NCBI GenBank assembly: GCA_021852225.1
Contig: JAJZOA010000299.1
Span: 1 to 8,543, forward strand
Reading direction: 5' to 3'
DNA length: 8,543 nucleotides
Origin: Planctomycetota bacterium
GTDB lineage: Bacteria > Planctomycetota > Phycisphaerae > WQYP01
This document shows, in pieces, positions 1-6,450 of this stretch. The translations under genes were made by a program, and so were the position numbers. The notes under the pieces were generated by a model. It ran no database searches. It was not told the DNA's origin and was given only the letters and a program-made list of their open reading frames with translations. The first letter of the stretch is position 1. The number at the start of each line of letters is the position of its first letter.

Positions 1-105
1 ACAGCGGATTTCCAGTTTTTCCGTCGCCAAAATCCACCTCTTCACCGCGTGTTTGAACCTGCGGCTGGCAACGGGCGATGGTGTGGGTTATCTTACCTGC
101 CATGA
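1..105 (+). CDS. C-terminal tail of an unidentified upstream gene (partial)
   Basis: Frame 1 is open from the window edge to a TGA at 103-105, giving about 34 residues that end in GLSYLP. The stop overlaps the ATG of the next gene (ATGA at 102-105), a common arrangement for translationally coupled genes, and this is the main reason to believe the frame. The product cannot be identified from so short a tail. A sensor histidine kinase would fit the position directly before an NtrC-type regulator, and many such kinases end in a beta strand finishing with Leu-Pro. No kinase motif (H box, N box or G box) lies inside the window, so that is only a guess. Frame 2 is also open through this stretch, so the frame choice is not certain. 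Confidence 0.45.
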   Translation, partial: TADFQFFRRQNPPLHRVFEPAAGNGRWCGLSYLP

Positions 106-1550
106 GCAAAGAACCGGCCATTCGAGTCATGATAGTGGATGACGAAATAGACCATGCCGACGCCATGAGCGAGACCGTGGCTCGCATGGGTTATCCGGTG
201 AAGCAGGCGCATAATCTTAATGATGCAAGAAAGTATTTTATTGACGAAGATTTCGACTTGGTCATCACGGACCTGCGCATGGATGGCCCCAAAGACGGTT
301 TTGATCTGCTGGATTTCGTCCGCCGATCCCGTCCGGCAACACTGGTCATTGTGGTCACCGCGCATGGCGATGTGGCCACCGCGGTGGGGGCCATGCGCGC
401 TGGGGCTTACGATTTTCTGGAAAAGCCGCTGGATATGGATTTAATCCGCGCCCAGGTTCGGCGGGCCGCCCAGGCAATTGAATTAACACGCCAGAATCAG
501 AGCTTTAAACTCGCACTTGATCATAAATTCGGCATGGAAGGAATTATTGGCAATTCCGAGGCAATGCGCCGCACACTTCAACTGGTGCGCCAGATTGCGC
601 CGACGGATATCAACGTACTGATTCTGGGCGAATCGGGAACGGGTAAGGAACTCGTTGCCCGCGCGATTCATCAGAATTCGCGCCGCGCCGCGGGACGTTT
701 CGTCGCTTTGAACTGCGCCGGCCTGAATGACAGCACATTGGAAGATGAACTCTTTGGCCATGTACGCGGAGCATTTACCGATGCGCGTTCCGACCGGCAG
801 GGGCGTTTTGAATATGCCGATGGGGGGACCCTTTTTCTGGATGAAATTGGCGATATGCCCCTGACCATGCAGGCCAAACTCCTGCGTGTGCTTCAAGACC
901 GCCAAATTACCCGCATCGGTTCCAATGATCCGATTCAGGTGGATGTGCGGTTTGTGGCCGCGACCAATAAAGACCTCGAAGAAGCCGTTGTGAAAAGGGA
1001 ATTCCGCGAAGACCTTTATTTTCGGATCAAAGGTGCCACCATTCCCCTCCTGCCGCTGCGCCAGCGGCGAGAAGATATTCCCGCGCTGATCAGCCATTTT
1101 ATCCGCCGGGTTTCTGAAAAAATGGGAAAAAAGATAGAAGGAATTTCCCCGGAAGCTCGCAATCTCCTGATGGCGCATCCATGGCCGGGAAATGTGCGAC
1201 AATTGGAAAACGTGATTGAAAACATGGTGGCGCTGGCCTCCGGTCCTCGCCTGGAACTCAATGATGTGCCGGTGGAAATCCCAGGCCGCTACAGCGTTGA
1301 AACCGTTGCCACCACGGCTCTGGTTCCGTTGCACCCTTCTGCAAAAAACACGGCCATTACCAGTCTCGTTGGTATCAGCCTCGCGGAACTCGAACGCCAG
1401 GCGATTGAAAAAACATTGGAAACCGTGCAGGGGAATCGCGAACAGGCGGCCAAAATGCTCGGCATTGGCGAGCGGACATTGTATCGAAAAATTAAAGAAT
1501 ATGGCTTGCGATGGTCCGGTGAACCGGTCGCGGGCACTGAAGGCGGATGA
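102..1550 (+). CDS. NtrC-family sigma-54-dependent response regulator
   Basis: A 482-residue activator with the three classic parts in order. The receiver domain (about 5-120) has the acidic pair D13/D14, phospho-acceptor D57 in ITDLRM, T86 and K108. The AAA+ domain (about 147-380) has Walker A GESGTGKE at 176-183, a GAFTDA loop at 223-228, Walker [11 protein letters not shown] at 241-250 and the [10 protein letters not shown] signature at 361-370. A Fis-type helix-turn-helix lies at about 430-469, ending in [12 protein letters not shown]. By family knowledge, phosphorylation by a partner kinase drives oligomerisation and ATP-dependent opening of the sigma-54 polymerase complex. The target promoters are unknown. 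An ATG at 78 would add 8 residues. The start at 102 is preferred because it overlaps the preceding stop as ATGA and matches the usual receiver N terminus. No good Shine-Dalgarno precedes it, which fits translational coupling. ispF starts 3 nt downstream. Confidence 0.93.
   Translation: MSKEPAIRVMIVDDEIDHADAMSETVARMGYPVKQAHNLNDARKYFIDEDFDLVITDLRMDGPKDGFDLLDFVRRSRPATLVIVVTAHGDVATAVGAMRAGAYDFLEKPLDMDLIRAQVRRAAQAIELTRQNQSFKLALDHKFGMEGIIGNSEAMRRTLQLVRQIAPTDINVLILGESGTGKELVARAIHQNSRRAAGRFVALNCAGLNDSTLEDELFGHVRGAFTDARSDRQGRFEYADGGTLFLDEIGDMPLTMQAKLLRVLQDRQITRIGSNDPIQVDVRFVAATNKDLEEAVVKREFREDLYFRIKGATIPLLPLRQRREDIPALISHFIRRVSEKMGKKIEGISPEARNLLMAHPWPGNVRQLENVIENMVALASGPRLELNDVPVEIPGRYSVETVATTALVPLHPSAKNTAITSLVGISLAELERQAIEKTLETVQGNREQAAKMLGIGERTLYRKIKEYGLRWSGEPVAGTEGG
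1540..1546 (+). promoter_or_regulatory. Ribosome binding site of ispF
   Basis: AAGGCGG ends 7 nt before the ispF ATG at 1554. It lies inside the last codons of the regulator gene, which fits translation of ispF straight after the regulator. Confidence 0.6.
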
Positions 1551-1553
1551 TAT

Positions 1554-2039
1554 ATGCGTGACAATCTTCGGGTGGGAATCGGATACGATCTGCACCGCAC
1601 GGCTCCCGATCGTGATCTGATGCTGGCCAACATTAAAATTCCTCATTCTATGGGCCTGGCGGGTCATTCCGATGCAGATGTGGTTCTTCATGCACTGATT
1701 GACGCTCTGACCGGGGCCGCCGGTCTGCCGGATGTCGGTGAAATGTTCCCCAATACCGATCCGCGATACGCCGGTATTGACTCGGCTCGCCTGCTGGCCG
1801 GCGCACTGGAAAAGCTGTCTCAAACGCCTTGGAAAATTGTAAATGTTGATGTGGTGGTCATCGCCCAGACGCCCCGCCTTTCCCCATTCAAGACCGCGAT
1901 GAAACAGCGGCTCGCCGAACTGCTTGGCCTGGGTTCCGATCGTGTGAACATAAAAGGCAAAACCAATGAGCATGTCGATGCGGTCGGTGAAAACCGTGCC
2001 ATCGCCTGCCATTGCGTCGTGCTTCTGAGTTGCGAATAA
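1554..2039 (+). CDS. ispF: 2-C-methyl-D-erythritol 2,4-cyclodiphosphate synthase
   Basis: IspF converts CDP-methylerythritol 2-phosphate to the cyclic diphosphate, with release of CMP, in the cytoplasmic MEP pathway to isoprenoids. At 161 residues it has normal family length. The metal ligands are D12 and H14 in GYDLH and H46 in VVLHALIDAL. H38 in GHSDADV and the FPNTDP segment at 65-70 are conserved family features. E139, in the KTNE segment near the C terminus, matches the conserved glutamate of E. coli IspF. The usual GRGE near the C terminus reads GENR here (145-148), so the conserved arginine is displaced. An AAGGCGG ribosome site at 1540-1546 lies 7 nt before the ATG. The gene begins 3 nt after the regulator stop, so the two are very likely cotranscribed. 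ispD is not adjacent. Confidence 0.96.
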   Translation: MRDNLRVGIGYDLHRTAPDRDLMLANIKIPHSMGLAGHSDADVVLHALIDALTGAAGLPDVGEMFPNTDPRYAGIDSARLLAGALEKLSQTPWKIVNVDVVVIAQTPRLSPFKTAMKQRLAELLGLGSDRVNIKGKTNEHVDAVGENRAIACHCVVLLSCE

Positions 2040-2064
2040 AAATCATGACCGCCGGCATGGCGAT

Positions 2065-2068
2065 GGAG
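2065..2068 (+). promoter_or_regulatory. Ribosome binding site that supports the TTG start of ruvC
   Basis: GGAG lies 5 nt before the TTG at 2074. It supports the non-ATG start, since the first catalytic aspartate is residue 7 from that codon and no ATG lies in frame close upstream. Confidence 0.65.
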
Positions 2069-2073
2069 TTTTC

Positions 2074-2568
2074 TTGCGTGTATTGGGAATTGATCCGGGG
2101 CTGCACCTGACCGGTTATGCGCTGGTGGAGTTTCATGGAACGCGCCGGCAATTGTTGGAGGCAGGCGTGGTCCGCTTGAATCCAAAATCATCCTTATCCC
2201 AGCGGCTTGATGAACTCTACACTCAGGTAAGCGAATTGATCGTTGACTTGGCCGCTGAACATGTAGGCGTCGAGCAGCTTTTTGCCCATTACAAACATCC
2301 TCGCACCGCTATTCTGATGGGCCATGCGCGCGGTGTGATCCTTCTGGCCGCGCAACGAAAGCGGCTGTCCATGACCAATCTTCCCAGCACGCTCGTAAAG
2401 AAAACAATTACTGGCCACGGTCATGCCGGCAAGGGACAGATTCAGCGGGCCGTTGCCGCATTATGCGGTCTGGCCAAGCCGCCATCCCCACCGGATGTGG
2501 CCGATGCCATTGCGATCGCCTGGGTCCTGGCGGGTCTATTATCCAGGCCGTCCAGAACCAGGCGATAG
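2074..2568 (+). CDS. ruvC: Crossover junction endodeoxyribonuclease RuvC
   Basis: RuvC is the dimeric, Mg-dependent resolvase that cuts Holliday junctions during recombinational repair, normally working with the RuvAB motor. The 164-residue length is normal. All four acidic catalytic residues can be seen: D7 in LGIDPGL, E67 in VGVEQLF, and D141 and D144 in PPDVADAIAIAW. Lysines at 109-110 and 120 match the positions of the basic residues that bind DNA in the family. The protein starts with TTG at 2074, supported by GGAG 5 nt upstream and by the usual position of the first Asp. It lies 34 nt after ispF and probably belongs to the same transcript. ruvA and ruvB, often adjacent, are not in the window. 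The central segment HYKHPRTAILMGHARGV recalls planctomycete RuvC sequences; this is from memory, untested. Confidence 0.95.
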   Translation: MRVLGIDPGLHLTGYALVEFHGTRRQLLEAGVVRLNPKSSLSQRLDELYTQVSELIVDLAAEHVGVEQLFAHYKHPRTAILMGHARGVILLAAQRKRLSMTNLPSTLVKKTITGHGHAGKGQIQRAVAALCGLAKPPSPPDVADAIAIAWVLAGLLSRPSRTRR

Positions 2569-2889
2569 CCATGATGCCACAATAAATTGCCACGGAGGCC
2601 AAACGGGGAGACAGCGTGGGGCTTCAAACCGCGGGACGGGCCTTCCACAGGGCATGCCATCCCGGTCGTTGGGTAACATGCCCGCGCCGCAGGCGATCAC
2701 CGGTCTGATAACAAATTCCTATTCCCAAGCCAAGTCCGGCTCACCAGGAAAACGGCGGAACCCCTCCGAATCCAACGCCGGAACAATTGAATAAACCGAT
2801 CGAAATTCATGTGAATGCCGGCGCGCCGCCAAGCCGCCGAGGTTTTACCTGTCCGATTGCAGTTTAAACCGCCGGATCAGATTGTCGGG
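2569..2889. other. Intergenic region between convergent ruvC and usp
   Basis: No gene can be supported in these 321 bases. On the plus strand a Pro-rich open stretch of 51 codons (2712-2867) follows an in-frame TAA and has no ATG near its start. On the minus strand, one frame gives plausible-looking peptide pieces interrupted by two TGA codons, ending in a hydrophobic stretch antisense to the end of ruvC. A 37-codon minus-strand frame starts with ATG near 2811 but lacks a ribosome site. These could be remnants of a decayed gene or chance. Two convergent transcripts should end here, but I found no clear GC-rich hairpin followed by a T tract on either strand. Confidence 0.5.
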
Positions 2890-3300
2890 TCAGATGGTTC
2901 CATCCCATTCCGGCGGAAGCGCCAGAACGGGCAGGTGACTGGTATTGAGAATTGACCGTGGAACGTTGCCTTCAATCAGCCGCTCCAGCATTCCCTGTCG
3001 AGAAAGGCCCAGAACAATCATCGTCACCTGATGCTCTTGCGCGGTTTTCAAAAGGGCATTTACCAGATCATTGGAAAACAGTAGCAGGCTTTCCACCCGC
3101 GGGGTGTTTTTTTTCAACTGTTCGCAGATCAGTTTCAAGGTTCTTTCACCGGGGGTTTCCGGATGGGAGGTTTCCGAAAGTCCCACCACTACATGCGCCG
3201 CCAGGATAGGGGCGTCCAGCCGGTTGGCCCAGCGCCCCAGCGCGTCAATTCGCCGGTCGACTGTCCATTGGTCGGAAACTGCCAGTAAAATTTTACTCAT
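2890..3300 (-). CDS. Universal stress protein (UspA-like) single-domain protein
   Basis: A 136-residue protein with the UspA alpha/beta layout. It has an opening beta strand KILLAVSDQ (3-11), a second strand around ILAAHVVVG (32-40), the MIVLGLSRQG strand and loop (94-103), and the closing SILNTSHLPVLALP segment (116-129). The family forms dimers, and many members bind ATP through G-x2-G-x9-G-[ST]. Here only the first and third glycines (G98, G111) are kept. R101 replaces the second glycine and N112 the Ser/Thr, so nucleotide binding is doubtful. No membrane segment is seen. The gene follows the ftsQ-like gene on the same strand after 181 nt, with a predicted promoter of its own. The ribosome site before the ATG is weak. 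The Usp fold call is fairly firm; the cellular role is unknown. Confidence 0.8.
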   Translation of the reverse strand: MSKILLAVSDQWTVDRRIDALGRWANRLDAPILAAHVVVGLSETSHPETPGERTLKLICEQLKKNTPRVESLLLFSNDLVNALLKTAQEHQVTMIVLGLSRQGMLERLIEGNVPRSILNTSHLPVLALPPEWDGTI

Positions 3301-3322
3301 GTTCGCAAGCCAATGTAAATTT

Positions 3323-3335
3323 CCCGCGCTGCGGG
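3323..3335 (-). promoter_or_regulatory. Small GC hairpin just upstream of the usp start
   Basis: CCCGC and GCGGG pair around a 3-nt loop, ending 22 nt before the usp ATG. The run AAATTTA that follows it on the minus strand is a poor U tract, so it is more likely leader structure near the ribosome site than a terminator. Confidence 0.25.
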
Positions 3336-3376
3336 CTTCCCTTATCGATCCTAAAAATCGCCGTTAACCATGCTTG

Positions 3377-3405
3377 GTAGTGCTGAACTTGCAGCATCAG
3401 ACTAC
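3377..3405 (-). promoter_or_regulatory. Imperfect hairpin at the predicted 5' end of the usp transcript
   Basis: GTAG pairs with CTAC and TGCTG with CAGCA around a 6-nt loop, with a 5-nt bulge on one side, giving 9 base pairs. It sits right after the predicted start site of the usp promoter. No T tract follows, so a terminator for the upstream genes is less likely. Its role is unknown. Confidence 0.3.
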
Positions 3406-3411
3406 ACCCGC

Positions 3412-3440
3412 ATTATACTCGGTCACCGCGCTTCAGGCAC
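3412..3440 (-). promoter_or_regulatory. Predicted sigma-70-type promoter for usp
   Basis: On the minus strand a perfect TATAAT lies at 3417-3412. A 17-nt spacer separates it from GTGCCT at 3440-3435, a weak -35 element (3 of 6 matches). Transcription would begin near 3405 and give a leader of about 105 nt before the usp ATG. The promoter would let usp be expressed independently of the mur genes. Confidence 0.45.
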
Positions 3441-3481
3441 ATCGGGCCTTGAATACCACGGCCGCCACCAGCACGAATGCC

Positions 3482-4468
3482 TCAATTTGCCGGAAGGTTT
3501 TCCGGCTGCGTTGCCGCTGGTTTTGGCGGTCGCGGTACCAAAACCTGATCCGAACGAATGTCCACATACGGCTTGCCGGCATCCACGCGGCCGTAATGTC
3601 TGTAAATTTCCATCATCGATTTAAGCTTCCGGCTGGCTGGAACCTCATAAAAGCCTTCCTTGCCGGGCGGAAGGCCCCACAAAACCTTTGTATTCCATCG
3701 GGTGATTAGAATAATTTGCGGTGCCGTGGGCTTGCTGGAATCTGTTTGCAGGGTATCAAGATTTAAGACGTTGACTGCGGTTATCTGGCGGGCGAACGGT
3801 TCTGGAGTCAGCAATTTTATCAGCGTTAATCCGGTGCGAATACCGGGCGCGGTAAATTTTTTCCCGGGAGGCGGCAAGGCACCGCTGATACCACGTATCT
3901 GAATCAGCCAGCTTAGGGCGGAAACATCTGTCGGAAGATAGACGCCCGGAAGTCGCGTGGCGTGGGCGGAAATCAGGTAATAATGATTTGCCATTTCCAC
4001 CAGGCCGGCCGGTCGCCGGTAGCGGGCGTACACTTCAATCACCTGTTCATGGGCCAGCCAGACGCGCCGAATCATGATGACGCGCTTTATCCAGGCATTC
4101 ATTCCTTCAGCCTGGTGGGTCATAAAGTGCCGGGCGATCGCCCGCAATATCCGTCCATCAAGGGGGTTCCGCAGAGCCGCGGCATATTCCGGATGTCGCT
4201 TGTTATTGCATGCGTAAGCAACTGCTTCTCCGGCCAGATCATCAAGGATTGGGCGCGACAGCCACGGCGGAGTGCGAATCAGGATCAGACGCCGAAGCGG
4301 AAGGTTGTTCTGCTTTTGCAGCAAATCACCCGCGTAGCGATCCAACCGCGCGAAACCTTCCACTACTAGAGCCAATATCGCCAATGCAATACAGGCTGTC
4401 AGCACACCGCGAACCCACGGTTGCTGCCAGGGCGTTTTGGAAAGTCGTTGAAATCCGCTGTCTGCCAT
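3482..4468 (-). CDS. ftsQ: Divergent FtsQ-like division protein (POTRA plus FtsQ C-terminal domain)
   Basis: A 328-residue bitopic membrane protein with a short cytoplasmic N terminus, one membrane segment at about 20-39 (GVLTACIALAILALVVEGFA) and a long outer part. Overall similarity to FtsQ is faint, but key landmarks appear in order. WIKRVIMIRRVW (126-137) matches the end of a POTRA domain (pWV..v.v.r.wP), followed by a YRRPAGLV-type stretch (150-157), YYLISAHATRLPGVY (163-177) and a C-terminal YVDIR (301-305). FtsQ links early and late divisome proteins, with FtsB and FtsL as partners. Position directly after ddl in a mur cluster is the usual place for ftsQ and strengthens the call. The segment between the membrane helix and WIKRV is longer than normal, suggesting an insertion in the POTRA domain. 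The tail is Pro-rich. The ATG has only a weak ribosome site and lies 64 nt after ddl. Confidence 0.68.
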   Translation of the reverse strand: MADSGFQRLSKTPWQQPWVRGVLTACIALAILALVVEGFARLDRYAGDLLQKQNNLPLRRLILIRTPPWLSRPILDDLAGEAVAYACNNKRHPEYAAALRNPLDGRILRAIARHFMTHQAEGMNAWIKRVIMIRRVWLAHEQVIEVYARYRRPAGLVEMANHYYLISAHATRLPGVYLPTDVSALSWLIQIRGISGALPPPGKKFTAPGIRTGLTLIKLLTPEPFARQITAVNVLNLDTLQTDSSKPTAPQIILITRWNTKVLWGLPPGKEGFYEVPASRKLKSMMEIYRHYGRVDAGKPYVDIRSDQVLVPRPPKPAATQPENLPAN

Positions 4469-4532
4469 GCTCTACTTTTGCTGGTCCAGTCATGCCCGCC
4501 TTGACACGGCAATGGTCAGGCGAACATTGTCA

Positions 4533-5471
4533 TCAGACTGATATGGTATCACGAACCGCCATTTGCGCCAGCCGGTGGCACAGAGTGTCAAAATCTATGC
4601 CCGCCTCGGCCGCTGCCTTGGGAAGCAGGGAATGGTCCGTAAAGCCCGGCAGGGTATTGATTTCCAGAACGTACGGTCGGCCTGTTGACCCATCCACCAT
4701 GACGTCTACCCGTGACAAATGCCGCGCCCCGATCCGCTGATATGTATCCACCGCTGCCGCTGCGGCCTGTTCCAGCGTGGCCGGCGGAAGGTTAATCTTG
4801 AAATTGTATTCCGTATCATTCCGAAGATATTTGGCTTCGTAATCGTAGAATGCTGTTTTCGGGCGGATTTCAATAATTGGCAACGGCATGCCATCCAGAA
4901 TGCCAATGGTCAATTCCGGTCCCTGGATATATTTCTCCACCAGCATGGCTGAATAATGGTCTAGCGTTTGGCGTAAATGCGCCTCTGCTTCGGCTGGGTT
5001 CTTGCATATCCGGCACGCCACCGAACTTCCTTCCGAGGCGGGCTTGATCACGCACGGGAATATTGTTGCCGATGGATTCCAGCCCTTGCGTAAATCGGCA
5101 CCCCTTACCACCTGCCATGCCGGCGTGGGAATGCCCGCCTGTTGCAGCATGGCTTTGGCCGCTTGTTTGTCCATGGCCAGACGGCTGGCGGCCGAACCCG
5201 ATCCGACGAACGGAATGTTGCGCTGCTCCAGAATTTCCTGAAGGTCGCCATCCTCACCGAATTCACCATGCAATACCGGAAACACCAGATCGCATGGCTT
5301 ATGGTCCAGTGCGGCCAAATTTGCCGGGCCGATATCCGCTGTGAATACCTGATGGCCCCGGCGCTTCAGCGCAGCGGCCACCCCAACGCCGCTTTTCAGG
5401 GAGACTTCGCGTTCGGCGGAAATGCCGCCACAAAGAAGAGTAATGTTAAGCCGTTGCGTATTGTCGTCCAT
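4533..5471 (-). CDS. ddl: D-alanine--D-alanine ligase
   Basis: Ddl joins two D-alanines with ATP to make the dipeptide at the end of the peptidoglycan stem. The 312-residue ATP-grasp protein shows LCGGISAEREVSL (13-25, with the substrate Glu at 20), HGEFGEDGDLQ (68-78), MDK at 100-102, IKPASEGSSV (142-151, with S150), the omega-loop FYDYEAKY (208-215), R254 in SRVDVMV, Mg ligands D257, E270 and N272 in VLEINTLPG, and S281. The Tyr-containing omega loop fits D-Ala-D-Ala rather than D-lactate or D-serine specificity. A TTG at 5561 would add 30 residues. The ATG at 5471 is preferred because of its AGGGG ribosome site and because family members begin close to the first GG motif. It sits between murB and the ftsQ-like gene. 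Confidence 0.95.
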   Translation of the reverse strand: MDDNTQRLNITLLCGGISAEREVSLKSGVGVAAALKRRGHQVFTADIGPANLAALDHKPCDLVFPVLHGEFGEDGDLQEILEQRNIPFVGSGSAASRLAMDKQAAKAMLQQAGIPTPAWQVVRGADLRKGWNPSATIFPCVIKPASEGSSVACRICKNPAEAEAHLRQTLDHYSAMLVEKYIQGPELTIGILDGMPLPIIEIRPKTAFYDYEAKYLRNDTEYNFKINLPPATLEQAAAAAVDTYQRIGARHLSRVDVMVDGSTGRPYVLEINTLPGFTDHSLLPKAAAEAGIDFDTLCHRLAQMAVRDTISV

Positions 5472-5477
5472 GACCGT

Positions 5478-5482
5478 CCCCT
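5478..5482 (-). promoter_or_regulatory. Ribosome binding site that decides the ddl start
   Basis: AGGGG on the minus strand lies 6 nt before the ATG at 5471. It favours that start over the in-frame TTG at 5561. Confidence 0.6.
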
Positions 5483-5571
5483 GGAATTCACCGATCGATT
5501 TTTTTACATTTTGTCTTGCGACCTGTCCTAAGTCGCGACGGCTTAATGCGGCCAAGCCCAACCAAATCGCT

Positions 5572-6450
5572 TTACCAGACCACTACTTCCGTTTCCAACT
5601 GAATGTTCATTTTCTCCCGCACGGCCTTCTTGACCAGATCCACCAGTTTGAGCACATCCGCGGCCCTGCCGCCCTTGTCCGCCACGATAAAATTAGCATG
5701 ATGGCTTGAAACCTGCGCACTTCCAATACGTGTGCCTTTCAGGCCGGCCTGATCAATGATCGCACCCGCGGATTTTCCATTGTAATTCCGGAAAATGCAG
5801 CCGGCGCTGTTGGCGCTAAGCGGTTGAGAGCTGTTTTTGTACATCCATATTTCCTTCATGCGGGCGGCGAGCCTCTCCGGATTGCCCGGTTCGAGTTCAA
5901 ACGTTGCGCCAAGGATAAATTTTGCATTGATATTGCTTTTTCTATATTCAAAACAAAGGTCTTCGCGCTGGCGCGTGTAAATGGTTCCTGTGGAATCCAT
6001 GACCGTTACATTCAGCACGGAAGAACCGATATCGCCATATGCGCCACCGGCATTCATCCGCACCTCTCCGCCTACCGTGCCGGGAATTCCCGCCAGGCAT
6101 TCCATCCCTCCCAAGCCGGTCCTCGCCAACTGAATGAGAAGTTTGTGCATATCCGCGCCGCCCCCAGCTCGGACTTGTGCCCCCGCGATATCCACCGCAG
6201 TAAAAGCCGGGGAATTCAGCCGAATCACCGCGCCATCCACGCCCTGGTCGTTGACCAGCAGGTTCGCACCTTTCCCCAGCACATAAACAGGAATCTGTTC
6301 CTGATGCAGGCGGCGAACCACCTCGGACAATTCGTCTGTATCCTGCGGTTCAATCAGATATTTCGCCGGTCCGCCCAGCCCAAACCAGGTCAGCGGCCCC
6401 AGGGGAACATCTTTTTTTATGATGGATTCAAATCCGTTTTGCCAACTCAT
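5572..6450 (-). CDS. murB: UDP-N-acetylmuramate dehydrogenase (UDP-N-acetylenolpyruvoylglucosamine reductase)
   Basis: MurB reduces UDP-GlcNAc-enolpyruvate to UDP-MurNAc with NADPH and bound FAD in the cytoplasm. The 292-residue protein shows TWFGLGGPAKYL (21-32), GKGANLL of the FAD site (59-65), GMECLAGIPGTVGGEVRMNA (115-134), catalytic Y169-R170 in EYRKS, AGCIFRN (216-222), AGAIIDQAGLKG (228-239), SSHHANFIV (248-256) and the final catalytic Glu E288 in LETEVVVW. C218 takes the place of the serine that donates a proton in E. coli (S229). An ATG at 6489 would add 13 residues. The ATG at 6450 is preferred for its GGAAG ribosome site and family-like N terminus, and it overlaps the end of murC by 23 nt. 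Confidence 0.95.
   Translation of the reverse strand: MSWQNGFESIIKKDVPLGPLTWFGLGGPAKYLIEPQDTDELSEVVRRLHQEQIPVYVLGKGANLLVNDQGVDGAVIRLNSPAFTAVDIAGAQVRAGGGADMHKLLIQLARTGLGGMECLAGIPGTVGGEVRMNAGGAYGDIGSSVLNVTVMDSTGTIYTRQREDLCFEYRKSNINAKFILGATFELEPGNPERLAARMKEIWMYKNSSQPLSANSAGCIFRNYNGKSAGAIIDQAGLKGTRIGSAQVSSHHANFIVADKGGRAADVLKLVDLVKKAVREKMNIQLETEVVVW

Noticed and set aside
483..2012. A long open frame on the minus strand, 509 codons, opposite the regulator and ispF
   Set aside because: It lies opposite two genes with full sets of family motifs, runs across their junction, shows no recognisable domain and mirrors their codon pattern.
2423..2794. A 123-codon plus-strand open frame overlapping the end of ruvC
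   Set aside because: Half of it is out of frame within ruvC, and the rest is rich in Gly, Ser, Arg and Pro with no recognisable motif or ribosome site.
2821..2840. GC-rich repeats (GGCGCGCC palindrome and two GCCGCC copies) as a regulatory element
   Set aside because: They are short, of a kind expected by chance in GC-rich DNA, and have no associated promoter or gene.
2869..2916. Inverted repeat CCGCCGGA and TCCGGCGG as a terminator between ruvC and usp
   Set aside because: The 8-bp arms are 32 nt apart, no T tract follows on either strand, and the right arm lies inside the usp coding region.
5517..5542. Stem GCGAC/GTCGC in the murB-ddl spacer as a terminator
   Set aside because: The stem has only 5 bp with a 9-nt loop and, on the minus strand, is followed by an A-rich run rather than T residues.
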